This document shows, one piece after another, positions 9,372 through 18,037 of a DNA stretch of 42,724 bases. The stretch is from Saccharospirillaceae bacterium (GTDB lineage Bacteria > Pseudomonadota > Gammaproteobacteria > Pseudomonadales > Oceanobacteraceae). Numbering within the stretch: position 1 is the first letter of the stretch; the number at the start of each line of letters is the position of its first letter. The notes under the pieces are model-generated. The model ran no database searches. It was not told where the DNA came from and saw only the letters and a program-made list of their open reading frames with translations. The stretch is taken from positions 1-42,724 of the forward strand of contig JAJOJJ010000005.1 of the NCBI GenBank assembly GCA_021208685.1. The letters run 5' to 3'. The translations under genes were made by a program, and so were the position numbers.

Positions 9372-9935
9372 ATGAGCCAGCCCCTGACTCTGGAAGAACT
9401 CAACCAAGTGATGGCAGAAGCTGATCTGCTGAAATCCGAAGCGGAGGTCGAAGCCGCACTCACCCAATTGGCGGTGGAGATTTCTGCCCGCCTGAGCAGC
9501 AGTCTGCCGGTGGTGTATGGCATCATGAATGGCGGTCTGGTGATGGCCGGACGGTTATTGACCAAGCTGAACTTCCCGCTGGAACAGGGGTACATGCACG
9601 CTACCCGTTACCGTGGTGAAACCTCCGGCCACACCGATCTGCAATGGCAGGCACCGCCATCCGTGCCAATGGCAGGCCGCACCGTACTGATCCTGGATGA
9701 TATCTTTGACGAAGGAAACACTCTGGCTGAGGTGGTTAAGTCCTGTCAGCAACAGGGAGCCAAAGAAGTGCTGACCGCCGTGCTGGTGAATAAGGTGCAC
9801 GACCGCAAGAACACCGATCTGAAAATTGATTTTATTGGCATGGATGTGGAAGACCGCTACGTCTTTGGCTGCGGGATGGACTACCGGGGCTATTGGCGCA
9901 ATGCCGCGGGTATTTATGCCGTGAAAGGGCTGTAA
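9372..9935 (+). CDS. hpt: Hypoxanthine-guanine phosphoribosyltransferase
   Basis: A 187-residue purine-salvage enzyme that converts hypoxanthine or guanine plus PRPP to IMP or GMP. The PRPP-binding loop is VLILDDIFDEGNTL at residues 105-118, with the invariant DD pair at 109-110. Flanking family features are PVVYGIMNGGLVMAGRL near residue 46 and the VEDRYVFGCGMDYRGYWRN segment near the C-terminus, where aromatic residues hold the purine. An AAGGT sequence lies about 10 bases before the ATG. The gene is single, divergent from slp, and ends at a strong terminator before cheX. A xanthine-preferring relative is possible, but this sequence type is normally annotated as HGPRT. Confidence 0.93.
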   Translation: MSQPLTLEELNQVMAEADLLKSEAEVEAALTQLAVEISARLSSSLPVVYGIMNGGLVMAGRLLTKLNFPLEQGYMHATRYRGETSGHTDLQWQAPPSVPMAGRTVLILDDIFDEGNTLAEVVKSCQQQGAKEVLTAVLVNKVHDRKNTDLKIDFIGMDVEDRYVFGCGMDYRGYWRNAAGIYAVKGL

Positions 9936-9965
9936 TGCCCGTAGTGGTTGTGTAAGTGGTTATAA

Positions 9966-9990
9966 AAGGCGCCTTCTGGCGCCTTTTTTT
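9966..9990 (+). terminator. Rho-independent terminator after hpt
   Basis: AAGGCGCC (9966-9973), loop TTCT, GGCGCCTT (9978-9985) and seven T residues (9984-9990). The six-pair GC stem and T7 make a textbook intrinsic terminator. The A run at 9964-9967 gives some activity on the opposite strand as well. Confidence 0.93.
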
Positions 9991-10055
9991 GTCTATTACC
10001 TACATAGGTTTATCCGCCGTTTTCACTAAACTATGGTGGAGAGGTGAACCTGTGT

Positions 10056-10544
10056 ATGAATGTTGAGTTTATTAATCCCTTCGTCGAGACAATCAATAAC
10101 ATTCTGGCGACCATGGCTTCCATGAGTTGCGAATACGGCAAGCCTTATCTCAAGGAAGGTCGGCAGCCCCTCGGCGTCGTCACCGGTATTATTCCGATGT
10201 CGGGCGACAGCGTGAAAGGCTCGCTGGCCATCAGTTTTTCTGCCGGAGCCATCATCAAAATCAGCAGCAGCATGCTCGGTGAAACGATCTCCGAAGTGGA
10301 TGAAACCTGCCACGACCTGACCGGCGAGCTGACCAATATGCTGTCCGGCGGAGCCCGCAAACTGCTGTGGGAAAAAGGCTACGATTTTGAAATGGCCAAA
10401 CCCGGTGTGCTGACCGGTGATGCGGATATTCCTCACGCGGTCAGCGGGCCGGTGCTGGTGATTCCGTTTGAAACCAGCGCCGGTCCTTTTTTTATTGAAG
10501 TGGTGTTGTCATCGCGGCTGAAAAAGGCCGTATTAAACGCCTGA
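10056..10544 (+). CDS. cheX: CheX-family chemotaxis phosphatase
   Basis: A 162-residue cytoplasmic protein of the CheC/CheX/FliY superfamily. It opens MNVEFINPFVETINNILATMA, has the GSLAISFSAGAIIKISSSMLG strand-helix unit, and has a central EVDETCHDLTGELTNMLSGGARKLL helix with the E-x2-N arrangement (ELTNM) that dephosphorylates CheY-P in CheX. An in-frame GTG at 10044 would add four residues, but the GGAGAGG at 10038-10044 serves as the ribosome-binding site for the ATG at 10056, so the shorter form is preferred. No other chemotaxis gene is nearby. Orphan cheX genes like this are usual in gammaproteobacteria, and it may act on a distant CheY or another receiver domain. Confidence 0.88.
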   Translation: MNVEFINPFVETINNILATMASMSCEYGKPYLKEGRQPLGVVTGIIPMSGDSVKGSLAISFSAGAIIKISSSMLGETISEVDETCHDLTGELTNMLSGGARKLLWEKGYDFEMAKPGVLTGDADIPHAVSGPVLVIPFETSAGPFFIEVVLSSRLKKAVLNA

Positions 10545-10627
10545 TGATCGGGTCTTCTTTGCCCGGTATTGTTGTGGCACTTCCTCTGCTTAACCGGCAC
10601 CCCGGTACAGCGATTCTGGCCTGTCGG

Positions 10628-13600
10628 CTATTGTCCCGGCGTCATCTTTGTTCTTTTACGGGCGCTTAAGCGTTCCTGTGTGCCGATGACAAAGACAAAA
10701 AATACCGGCACAAAGAATACCGCCAGCAGGGTGCCACTGAGCATGCCACCGAACACTCCGGTGCCGATGGCGCGCTGGGTTTCGGCACTGGCGCCGGAGG
10801 CAAGCATCAGCGGCAGCACACCGAGGGTAAAGGCCAGCGAGGTCATCAGAATCGGACGCAGGCGCAGGCGCGCAGCGGTGACCGCCGATTCGGCCAGCGA
10901 TGCTCCCTGTGCATGCAGCTGGCGGGCGAATTCAATGATCAGGATCGCATTCTTCGCCGACAGGCCAATGATGGTGATCATGCCAACTTTAAAGAACACG
11001 TCGTTGGGCATACCACGCAGCATCACCGCGGCCACTGCACCGAGCAGACCGAGCGGAACCACCAGCATGACGGACAGCGGAATCGACCAGCTCTCGTACA
11101 GCGCCGCCAGTACCAGAAACACGACCAGTGCCGACAGCAGCATCAGCAACGGAGCCTGCGCTGCGGACTGACGTTCCTGCAAGGAAGCTCCCGTCCAGGC
11201 GATGGCATAGCCTTCTGGCAGCTGTGCCACCAGGCGTTCCATCTCGGCCATGGCCGCACCGCTGGATACACCGGGCGCTGCGCCTCCGGAAAGACGCAGC
11301 GCCGGAAAGCCCTGAAAACGTAACAACTGCTGCGCCGACTCGCTCCACACCGGCGTTACCACCTCGCGCAGCGCCACCATGTTGCCGCTGGCATTGCGTA
11401 CGCGCAGGTTGAGCACATCGTCCAGTTGCATACGAGCCGGGGCATCAGCCTGCAGGATGACCTGCTGCATACGGCCGGCATTGGGGAAATCATTGACGTA
11501 CAGCGAGCCCATCGCCGCCGACAGCGTGTTACTCACATCCATAAAAGACAAACCCATGGCCGCGGCTTTCTGCCGGTCAATTTCAAGATGAATACTTTCA
11601 CCGGGCGGCAGACCATCGGGATAAACGTCACTGACGAGCCCGCTCTGTGCTGCCAGCGCCAGCAGCTGTGCCTGTGCCGCCAGCAAGGCCGCCTCGCCAC
11701 GGTTAGCCCGGTCCTGCAGAAACAGGCTGAAACCGGAAGAGGTACCCAGCTCATCGATGGCCGGTGGCATCAGGCTCATCACCGTCCCTGTAACGCTATC
11801 GGCCATAGCCTGCTGCGCCAGTTCAGCTTCTTCCGCAGCGGTCGCCCCCTCTCGCTGATCCCAGTCTTTGAGCATGGTGAAGGCCATCGCGGCATTGGGG
11901 CCGGAACCGGCAAAGCTGAACCCCAGCACCACCAGATTGGCATCGAGCGCCGGACGTGACGCAACGTGTGCCTCGTAGGCCTTCACCACCTCCAGCGTAC
12001 GTTCGCTGGTCGCGCCGGTGGGCAGCTGAATGGAGGTCATAAAGTAGCCCTGATCTTCATCCGGCAGAAAAGATGAGGGCAATTGCTCAGCGGCAAGAAT
12101 CAACACCGTACAGAGCACAGCGAACGCCGCCATCATCCGTCCGCTGCGCCCGACCAGACGCTCCACCTGCGCACCATAGCCTGCGGTAAGACGCCCGAAT
12201 CCCCGGTTAAAGGCACCGAAGAAACCGCGTTTTTCATGGTGGCCGGGACTCACCGGGTGCAGCAGCGTGGCGCACAGAGCCGGTGTCAGGCTCAGGGCAA
12301 GAAACGCCGAGAACAGAATGGATACCGCCATCGCCAGAGCGAACTGCTGATAGATAGCGCCAGCTGAGCCGCTGCCCAGAGCCATGGGAATAAAAACAGC
12401 GGTGAGCACCAGCGTAATGCCGATGATTGCTCCGGTCATTTCCCGCATTGCCTGTGTGGTCGCCTGTTGCGGTGACAATCCTTGCGTGACCATGAGCCGC
12501 TCGACGTTTTCCACCACGACAATGGCGTCGTCAACGATGATGCCAATGGCCAGCACCATGCCGAACATGGTCAGCGAGTTGACCGAGAACCCGGCCAGCA
12601 GCATCACCGCGAAAGTACCCAGCAGCGCGATGGGTGCAACGATGGCCGGGATCAGCGTGTAGCGCAGGTTCTGGAGGAACAGAAACATCACCAGAAACAC
12701 CAGCACCATGGCTTCGAACAGGGTGTAGATCACTTTCTGGATAGACACTTTGACGAAAGGCGCAGTGTCGAATGGTACTGAGCAGGCCATGCCCTCCGGC
12801 ATGCCCGGTGCCAGTTCCGCAAGGCGCTCCCGCACAGCGGCGGCGGTGCGGACGGCATTGGCACCGGGGGAAAGCTGGATAGCCGCACTGGTTGCCACCA
12901 CGCCGTTTTCGCGGTTAGAAAATGAATAGGACTGGGCACCCAGTTCAATCCGGGCAACATCGCCGAGCTGAAGAGCAGAGCCATCGGTTCCGGCACGCAG
13001 AACAATCGCCGCGAACTGCTCCGGCGTGCTCAGTTGTCCCTGCACGGTCAGTGGTACGGTCAGGCGCTGACCCGGCAGCGCCGGTTCATCACCGATTCGA
13101 CCGGGGGCAATCGGTACGTTCTGTTGTTCAATCGCCAGCGCCAGTTCGTTCATGGTCAGGCCATAGTCACTGAGTTTCTGCGGATCAACCCAGACACGCA
13201 TGGCCTGTTCGGCTCCGAACAGTTGCACGCGCCCCACCCCCTCAATGCGGCGCAGCTCTTCGACGATATTGCGGGCGAGGTAATCGTTTAAGGCGACTTC
13301 ATCGAACCGGCCATCGGGCGATGTCAGGCCAACCATCATCAGGAAGCCCGACGCCGCCGATTCCACCTGCAGCCCACTCTGTCGCACGGCTTGCGGCAGG
13401 CGGGGTTCGACGGCTTTGATGCGGTTCTGCACATCCACCTGTGCCAGTTCGGCATCGGTGCCTGGTTTAAAGGTCGCCGTAATCTGTGCGCTGCCTGACG
13501 CATCGCTGGATGACTCGAAGTACAACAGATTTTTTACGCCCGACAGCTCGCGCTCAATCAGCGTGACGACCGAGTCGTTGAGCGTCTGAGGGGTTGCTCC

Positions 13601-13750
13601 CGGATAGGCGGCATAAATACTGACCGACACCGGTGCCACCGAAGGATAACGGGCGATGGGGAGTTGCGGGATGGCAATGATCCCCATCATGACGATGAAC
13701 AATGCAACGACCCAGGCAAATACCGGGCGGTGGATGAAAAACGCAGGCAT
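10628..13750 (-). CDS. RND multidrug efflux pump, HAE1 family (AcrB/MexB/AdeB-like)
   Basis: A 1040-residue inner-membrane proton antiporter that exports amphiphilic drugs from periplasm and membrane through a trimer. The N-terminus MPAFFIHRPVFAWVVALFIV is the classic first transmembrane helix. The proton-relay aspartates fall at D407 and D408 in GIIVDDAIVVVENVERL, the same numbers as in AcrB, and the second half has the matching repeat. The length equals AcrB and MexB. GGGAG lies just before the ATG. The adaptor gene is 15 bases upstream, so the two form an operon. No outer-membrane channel gene follows; the pump must borrow one, perhaps the OprM-like protein at 22611-24044. An AdeR/AdeS-like pair is divergent, as in the Acinetobacter adeABC locus. 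Confidence 0.96.
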   Translation of the reverse strand: MPAFFIHRPVFAWVVALFIVMMGIIAIPQLPIARYPSVAPVSVSIYAAYPGATPQTLNDSVVTLIERELSGVKNLLYFESSSDASGSAQITATFKPGTDAELAQVDVQNRIKAVEPRLPQAVRQSGLQVESAASGFLMMVGLTSPDGRFDEVALNDYLARNIVEELRRIEGVGRVQLFGAEQAMRVWVDPQKLSDYGLTMNELALAIEQQNVPIAPGRIGDEPALPGQRLTVPLTVQGQLSTPEQFAAIVLRAGTDGSALQLGDVARIELGAQSYSFSNRENGVVATSAAIQLSPGANAVRTAAAVRERLAELAPGMPEGMACSVPFDTAPFVKVSIQKVIYTLFEAMVLVFLVMFLFLQNLRYTLIPAIVAPIALLGTFAVMLLAGFSVNSLTMFGMVLAIGIIVDDAIVVVENVERLMVTQGLSPQQATTQAMREMTGAIIGITLVLTAVFIPMALGSGSAGAIYQQFALAMAVSILFSAFLALSLTPALCATLLHPVSPGHHEKRGFFGAFNRGFGRLTAGYGAQVERLVGRSGRMMAAFAVLCTVLILAAEQLPSSFLPDEDQGYFMTSIQLPTGATSERTLEVVKAYEAHVASRPALDANLVVLGFSFAGSGPNAAMAFTMLKDWDQREGATAAEEAELAQQAMADSVTGTVMSLMPPAIDELGTSSGFSLFLQDRANRGEAALLAAQAQLLALAAQSGLVSDVYPDGLPPGESIHLEIDRQKAAAMGLSFMDVSNTLSAAMGSLYVNDFPNAGRMQQVILQADAPARMQLDDVLNLRVRNASGNMVALREVVTPVWSESAQQLLRFQGFPALRLSGGAAPGVSSGAAMAEMERLVAQLPEGYAIAWTGASLQERQSAAQAPLLMLLSALVVFLVLAALYESWSIPLSVMLVVPLGLLGAVAAVMLRGMPNDVFFKVGMITIIGLSAKNAILIIEFARQLHAQGASLAESAVTAARLRLRPILMTSLAFTLGVLPLMLASGASAETQRAIGTGVFGGMLSGTLLAVFFVPVFFVFVIGTQERLSARKRTKMTPGQ

Positions 13751-13765
13751 GGTGCTTTCTCCCTT

Positions 13766-14923
13766 TCAGTGCGCGTCGGCGCTGAGCTGCTGGCTGGCTC
13801 TGGCTGCTTGCCAGGGGCGTGCATCGACCTGTGCCCCCGGGGTCAGGCGTTCAATCCCTTCAATCACCACCTGCTGTCCGGCGCTTAAGCCGGATGCCAC
13901 GCGGTAACGCCGCCCGACCAGTTCAGCGGGTTCAATGGTTGCTGGCTGAACCTGCCCCTGAGCATCCACCACCCACACGCGGGGCTGGCCTGCCACGCGG
14001 GTTACCGCTTCCTGCGGAACGCTCAGCGCCGCAGGGTAGTGAGCACGGGGAATCCGGACGCGTACGAACAGTCCGGGCAGCAGACGCTGCTGCGGGTTGT
14101 CCACCAGTACGCGCAGCAGTACGTCACCACTCCCGGTATTGACCTCGGTGCCGGAGAACAGCATGTGTCCGCGCATGCCCAGCGGCTTACCATCACCGGT
14201 AAGGATTTCCACCGCCGGTGGTGCGGTGTCAGAGGACATCTGCTGGTGTATGTCAGCCAGCATTGAGGCTGGCAGGCGCACATCGGCATACACCTGATCA
14301 ATCTGTTGAATCCGGGCCATTGGCATGGCATCTGTTGGTGAAACCAGAGCGCCTTCACTGACCAGCGCCTGATCAATGCGTCCGGATATGGGCGCTTCAA
14401 CACGGGTAAACTGCAGATTCAGACGGTGCCGTGCCAGGCTTGCTTTAGCCTGAGCAACCTCCGCCAGAGCCTGGTCACGCTGCGCGACTGCATCGTCGTA
14501 CATCTGGCGGCTGACCGCCCCGGCAGGCATGAGAGAGGCAAGGCGCTCAGCTTCATGGCTTGCTCGCTGCTGAGCCACTTCGGCCCGTGTCAGTGCTGCG
14601 GATGCCATATCAACCTCCGACTGGAATATTGCCGGGTTAATCTGGAACAGCACTGTGCCAGTGTTAATCGCGGTTCCTTCACGGAACAGCTGCCGCTCGA
14701 CAAGGCCACTGACCTGCGCCCGTATTTCCGCATTGCGAAGCGCAGTAATACGACCGGGAAGGTCTTCAGTTATCTGTAACGCCACGGGTTCCAGAGTCAT
14801 CACAGACACCTGAATCGGGGCTGGCACTTCTTCATCCGGTACCGCCGGATCACAGCCGGTCAGTCCCCACATGGCAATGATGGCTACCGCCACGCTGCCG
14901 GAATGCCGTTGGTTTAAAAACAT
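13766..14923 (-). CDS. RND efflux periplasmic adaptor lipoprotein (AcrA/MexA/AdeA-like)
   Basis: A 385-residue membrane-fusion protein. The signal peptide ends in the lipobox GLTGC with C24 lipidated, anchoring it to the inner membrane. Then come the beta-barrel/lipoyl half-motif (LPGRITALRNAEIRAQVSG ... FREGTAINTGTVLFQINP), a long helical hairpin rich in Ala, Gln and Arg at about residues 100-165, the second lipoyl half (VEAPISGRIDQALVSEGALV) and a C-terminal barrel (AVTRVAGQPRVWVVDAQG). It bridges the pump to an outer-membrane channel. GGAGG sits 10 bases before the ATG. The divergent 170-base gap to the response-regulator gene probably holds the operon promoter. Confidence 0.95.
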   Translation of the reverse strand: MFLNQRHSGSVAVAIIAMWGLTGCDPAVPDEEVPAPIQVSVMTLEPVALQITEDLPGRITALRNAEIRAQVSGLVERQLFREGTAINTGTVLFQINPAIFQSEVDMASAALTRAEVAQQRASHEAERLASLMPAGAVSRQMYDDAVAQRDQALAEVAQAKASLARHRLNLQFTRVEAPISGRIDQALVSEGALVSPTDAMPMARIQQIDQVYADVRLPASMLADIHQQMSSDTAPPAVEILTGDGKPLGMRGHMLFSGTEVNTGSGDVLLRVLVDNPQQRLLPGLFVRVRIPRAHYPAALSVPQEAVTRVAGQPRVWVVDAQGQVQPATIEPAELVGRRYRVASGLSAGQQVVIEGIERLTPGAQVDARPWQAARASQQLSADAH

Positions 14924-15093
14924 GAATTACTTTCCTCCGTTGTGCCGATCTGCGCGTTCTTCAATGGCCTGTAGCAAGTGCCAGAGAACCCGCACGGAAT
15001 TATGGTGTACCGTGATTGCGATGGGCTTGAGACTTTGTGGAGAAGCTATGGAGAGGGTGATAATGTCTGGCCATTGAATTCTCAGGGCCATGT
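14924..15093. promoter_or_regulatory. Divergent control region between efflux operon and AdeR/AdeS-like genes
   Basis: This 170-base spacer separates the adaptor gene (minus) from the response-regulator gene (plus), so both promoters and any binding site for the regulator must lie here or just inside the genes. By eye I see only an interrupted inverted pair CACGG/CCGTG (around 14992-15013) and no convincing tandem repeat of the kind AdeR uses in Acinetobacter. The role is deduced from gene arrangement, not from a recognised motif. Confidence 0.45.
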
Positions 15094-15822
15094 ATGCCGA
15101 GCGCTAATACCGTTGACAGCCAGACTCCTCCGGCTCTCGTGTTGATTGCCGAAGATGAAACAGAGATTGCCGATATTCTCACTGCGTATCTGCAACGCAG
15201 CGGGCTGCGCACGCAACATGCCGGCGATGGTCAGCAGGCGTTAGCCATGCACCAGACCTTAAAGCCGGATCTGATGCTGCTGGATGTGCAGATGCCAAAG
15301 CTTGATGGCTGGAATGTGCTGAACGAAATCCGCTCCCGCAGTGACACGCCGGTGATCATGCTCACCGCTCTTGATCAGGATCTGGATAAGCTCATGGGCC
15401 TGCGTCTCGGGGCCGACGACTACGTGATTAAGCCCTTCAATCCGGCAGAAGTGGTTGCCAGAGTACAGGCAGTATTGCGGCGTACGCGCAATACGGCGTC
15501 TGCCAGGGCACAGGTGTTGCGCGCAGGACAATTCCAGATTGATTCCGAAAGCTATGAAGCCAGCGTTTTCTGTGAGGGGCGGCAGCATACACTTGATCTG
15601 ACACTCACCGAATTCAGACTGCTGGCCTGCCTGATGCGGGCGCCGAAACGGGTATTCAGCCGTGAAGAACTGCTGGTCAATTGCCTGCCCGAAGGCGACA
15701 GCCTGGAACGCACGGTCGACAGCCATATCAGCAAATTGCGCAAAAAGCTCGAAGCCGTCGGCATTCAGGGGGTGCCTCTCAGTGTCTGGGGCGTGGGGTA
15801 TCGTCTGGGAGGTGACGCATGA
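15094..15822 (+). CDS. OmpR-family response regulator, AdeR/BaeR-like
   Basis: A 242-residue two-component regulator. The receiver domain has the acidic pair E20-D21, the phosphoacceptor D64 in MLLDVQMPKLDGW, the switch threonine in IMLTALDQD and the lysine of VIKPFNP. A winged-helix DNA-binding domain fills about residues 140-240 and ends LERTVDSHISKLRKKLE ... GVGYRL. The MLTALDQDLDKLMGLRLGADD and IKPFNPAEVVARVQAVLRRT stretches closely resemble Acinetobacter AdeR, from memory. It is divergent from an adeAB-like operon and overlaps the sensor gene by four bases, which points to local control of the pump. Activation of the pump genes is inference. Confidence 0.93.
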   Translation: MPSANTVDSQTPPALVLIAEDETEIADILTAYLQRSGLRTQHAGDGQQALAMHQTLKPDLMLLDVQMPKLDGWNVLNEIRSRSDTPVIMLTALDQDLDKLMGLRLGADDYVIKPFNPAEVVARVQAVLRRTRNTASARAQVLRAGQFQIDSESYEASVFCEGRQHTLDLTLTEFRLLACLMRAPKRVFSREELLVNCLPEGDSLERTVDSHISKLRKKLEAVGIQGVPLSVWGVGYRLGGDA

Positions 15823-16910
15823 AACCGGCGGCAGGCTTACGCCGACAGATTATTCAGTCTCTGGCGCTGATGGCATTGGGGATTATTTTTCTGTCGGTAT
15901 TTGGTTCCTACGTATTCTATGCCTTTGCCATGGCCTATCTGCCCGACAGCATTTCTGAAACCTGGATGCCTTCAAAGGCAGAGTTAATCTGGATCGTTTC
16001 CACCATCATTGCGGCGCTGGTGATGGCACTGTTTGTTGCTGTCCGCCTGTCGCGGCGTATTCTGACGCCACTGAACTCGGTGGCAGAAAGCCTGCGTGAA
16101 ATAGCTCAGGGAAAACTGGATGCCCGCGCATCCGTGGACAGGCATGCCCTGGGAGAAACGGCGCAACTGGTACGGGATTTCAATGCCATGGCTGAACGTC
16201 TGCAAACGATCACCCGCGAGCGCGAGTTCCGGAATGCCGCCATCGCCCATGAACTGCGCACCCCGGTTACCATTCTGCGGGGCCGCTTGCAGGGGTTGGC
16301 GGAAGGCGTATTCACTCCCGGCAACGAGCTGTTTCAGGGATTGTTGCGTCAGGTTGAAGGACTGAACCGTCTCATCGACGACCTGCGCGTACTGAGCCTC
16401 AATGACAGTGGCCACCTGGAATTGCAGCAGACCGAGGTCAGGCTCGCCGGGGAAATCCAGACCGTTATGGATATCTTTACCCCCCATCTGCAGGCTAAAG
16501 GATTCACACTGAATCCGGAGCTTGATGGCTCATTGCAGGTTCGCTGTGATGTCGTACGGATACGTCAGGCGCTCATGGCGCTGCTGGAAAATGCCGGTCA
16601 GCATGCCGACCCTGGCATCCTCACTGTCCGTCTCCGGCATGCAGAGAACACCTGCTATCTGAGTGTGGAAGATGAAGGCCCGGGCATACCGGCCGAGGTG
16701 GCTGGCGCTATATTCGAAGCCTTTCACCGGCTTGAGCCATCGCGCTCACGCAAAAGTGGTGGCAGTGGTCTTGGCCTTGCTGTTGTAAAGGCCATTATGG
16801 CTGCACACCGTGGCGCGGCGATCTGTCAACCGGCCGGCCAAAGGGGAACGGCCTTTGTTCTTTCATGGCCCATGCAACATCAGGCGGGAATTCCTGCTGA
16901 GCGGGTGTAG
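15819..16910 (+). CDS. Sensor histidine kinase, AdeS/BaeS-like
   Basis: A 363-residue inner-membrane kinase. Two transmembrane helices (about residues 10-35 and 57-75) flank a short periplasmic loop of about 20 residues, too small for a large ligand pocket. Then a HAMP linker (RRILTPLNSVAESLREIAQG), the H-box EFRNAAIAHELRTPVTIL with phosphorylated H144, the N-box ALLENAGQHA, the G1 box VEDEGPGIP and the G2 box GSGLGLAVVKAI follow. All kinase elements are intact. It overlaps the response-regulator gene by four bases (ATGA). The small sensing loop suggests detection of membrane state or of the transmembrane helices themselves, as proposed for AdeS-type kinases; the signal is unknown. Confidence 0.93.
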   Translation: MKPAAGLRRQIIQSLALMALGIIFLSVFGSYVFYAFAMAYLPDSISETWMPSKAELIWIVSTIIAALVMALFVAVRLSRRILTPLNSVAESLREIAQGKLDARASVDRHALGETAQLVRDFNAMAERLQTITREREFRNAAIAHELRTPVTILRGRLQGLAEGVFTPGNELFQGLLRQVEGLNRLIDDLRVLSLNDSGHLELQQTEVRLAGEIQTVMDIFTPHLQAKGFTLNPELDGSLQVRCDVVRIRQALMALLENAGQHADPGILTVRLRHAENTCYLSVEDEGPGIPAEVAGAIFEAFHRLEPSRSRKSGGSGLGLAVVKAIMAAHRGAAICQPAGQRGTAFVLSWPMQHQAGIPAERV

Positions 16911-16989
16911 CTGGCAGTAAAAGAGGCATGATCCTTGGCCTGAAATGTCCTTGGAAGGGGGCTTGTTGTTTATGTGAAAGCGCATAATA

Positions 16990-17020
16990 TGACGGTTCGT
17001 CAGTTTTCGACGGATCGTCA
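16990..17020. promoter_or_regulatory. Tandem palindromic operator before the TetR-family gene
   Basis: TGACGGTTCGTCA (16990-17002, perfect 5-bp arms around GTT) and GACGGATCGTC (17009-17019, perfect 4-bp arms around GAT) have centres 18 bases apart, almost two helical turns, so two regulator dimers could bind one face of the DNA. A -10-like CATAAT lies immediately upstream (16983-16988). The sites touch the longest possible start codon of the TetR gene (17023). This is the geometry expected of an autoregulatory TetR operator; binding itself is inference. Confidence 0.6.
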
Positions 17021-17022
17021 AA

Positions 17023-17991
17023 ATGAAATGGCTGTTTAAACATATTGTTTCTGAATGGCAGCAACGCTTGCTGCATCATCTCCGCCAGATGCAAGGGGCT
17101 GACCTTGTTGCTGGTGTGTGTCAGGCCGCGGATACGGCCACCCCCCTGCCTTCCGATAAGCGCTTGTGGATGGCCAGTGAATCAAACTCTGACCGTGGTC
17201 ATAAACCGCTGTTTCCGCTGTTTGCAGGCAGCGTGTCCGGAACGCAGGATTGCCTGCTGAGCCAGCGCAAAAGTAAGGCTGAAAAAATTGCCGAACGTGA
17301 GCAGCAGTTGCTCGATATTGCCCATGAATTGCTGAACCGCGATGGCTTTGCTGATTTTTCGATGGATAAGCTGGTACGGGTCAGCGGTTATTCCAAAGGC
17401 ACCCTGTATAACCATTTTTCCAGCAAGGAAGACTGTCTGTCAGCATTGTGTCTGCGCGGGATGACGATGATGGAGGATATGTTCAGCCGTGCCGCTGCTT
17501 TTGACGGCACGCCGCGGGAAAAAATACTCGCAATGAATGTTGCTTATTATCTGTATGCCAACCTTCAGCCAACCTTATCGCTGGCGGTGTTATCGGCCAA
17601 AACGCCTTCATTTACTGAAAAAACGTCCGCAGTGCGCAGCGAATTAATCGATGAGCTTGATCAGCGTATTACCCTTATGGTGGACGATATTTTCCGCAAT
17701 GCCATTGAGCAGGGCGATCTGCAGGAACGCTCCGAATTAACCGTGGAATTAATGGCATTTATCAGCTGGGCGCAGGCGTTTGGTCTGAATGCGCTGATGA
17801 CTACCGCAGGTGATATAACAGCGGTCAGTCGTACCATCGGAACAAATGTTGCGTTAATCAGCTGCAATGTATTGCTGGATGGCATGGGTTTAAAACCGCT
17901 GTCATCGCAGTGGGATTATCAGGCCAGTTGGAAAAAAATTGAGAACGAAATCTTCGCGGCAGAGGTGGCACAGCTGGCAGGCATGAAATAA
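17023..17991 (+). CDS. TetR/AcrR-family regulator of the MMPL-exporter operon
   Basis: The frame codes for up to 322 residues. A TetR DNA-binding domain is clear at about residues 85-135 (LLDIAHELLNRDGFADFSMDKL, then VSGYSKGTLYNHFSSKEDCLSAL), and the ligand-binding half follows with the VALISCNVLLDGMGL region near the end. The 80 residues before the domain are unusual and poorly structured. The ATG at 17023 touches the operator palindromes and lacks a Shine-Dalgarno sequence; an internal ATG at 17170 would give a 273-residue protein and may be the real start. The gene lies 46 bases before the MMPL-type exporter and probably regulates that operon and itself. The effector is unknown. Confidence 0.85.
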   Translation: MKWLFKHIVSEWQQRLLHHLRQMQGADLVAGVCQAADTATPLPSDKRLWMASESNSDRGHKPLFPLFAGSVSGTQDCLLSQRKSKAEKIAEREQQLLDIAHELLNRDGFADFSMDKLVRVSGYSKGTLYNHFSSKEDCLSALCLRGMTMMEDMFSRAAAFDGTPREKILAMNVAYYLYANLQPTLSLAVLSAKTPSFTEKTSAVRSELIDELDQRITLMVDDIFRNAIEQGDLQERSELTVELMAFISWAQAFGLNALMTTAGDITAVSRTIGTNVALISCNVLLDGMGLKPLSSQWDYQASWKKIENEIFAAEVAQLAGMK

Positions 17992-18037
17992 CGAAAAATT
18001 CAATCATAAATAATAATACTCAAAGCAGGGAACAGGT

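Noticed and set aside
10569-13907. Several long plus-strand open frames opposite the HAE1 pump and adaptor.
   Set aside because: They are antisense shadows of well-conserved RND genes, with no ribosome-binding sites and no recognisable protein motifs.
14924-15093. AdeR-type direct-repeat binding site in the divergent region.
   Set aside because: I could not find two clear tandem copies of any 8-10 base motif; only a weak CACGG/CCGTG inverted pair is visible.
17023-17169. The extra N-terminal segment of the TetR regulator as a separate domain.
   Set aside because: It shows no recognisable fold or motif and lacks a good initiation signal; an internal start is at least as likely.
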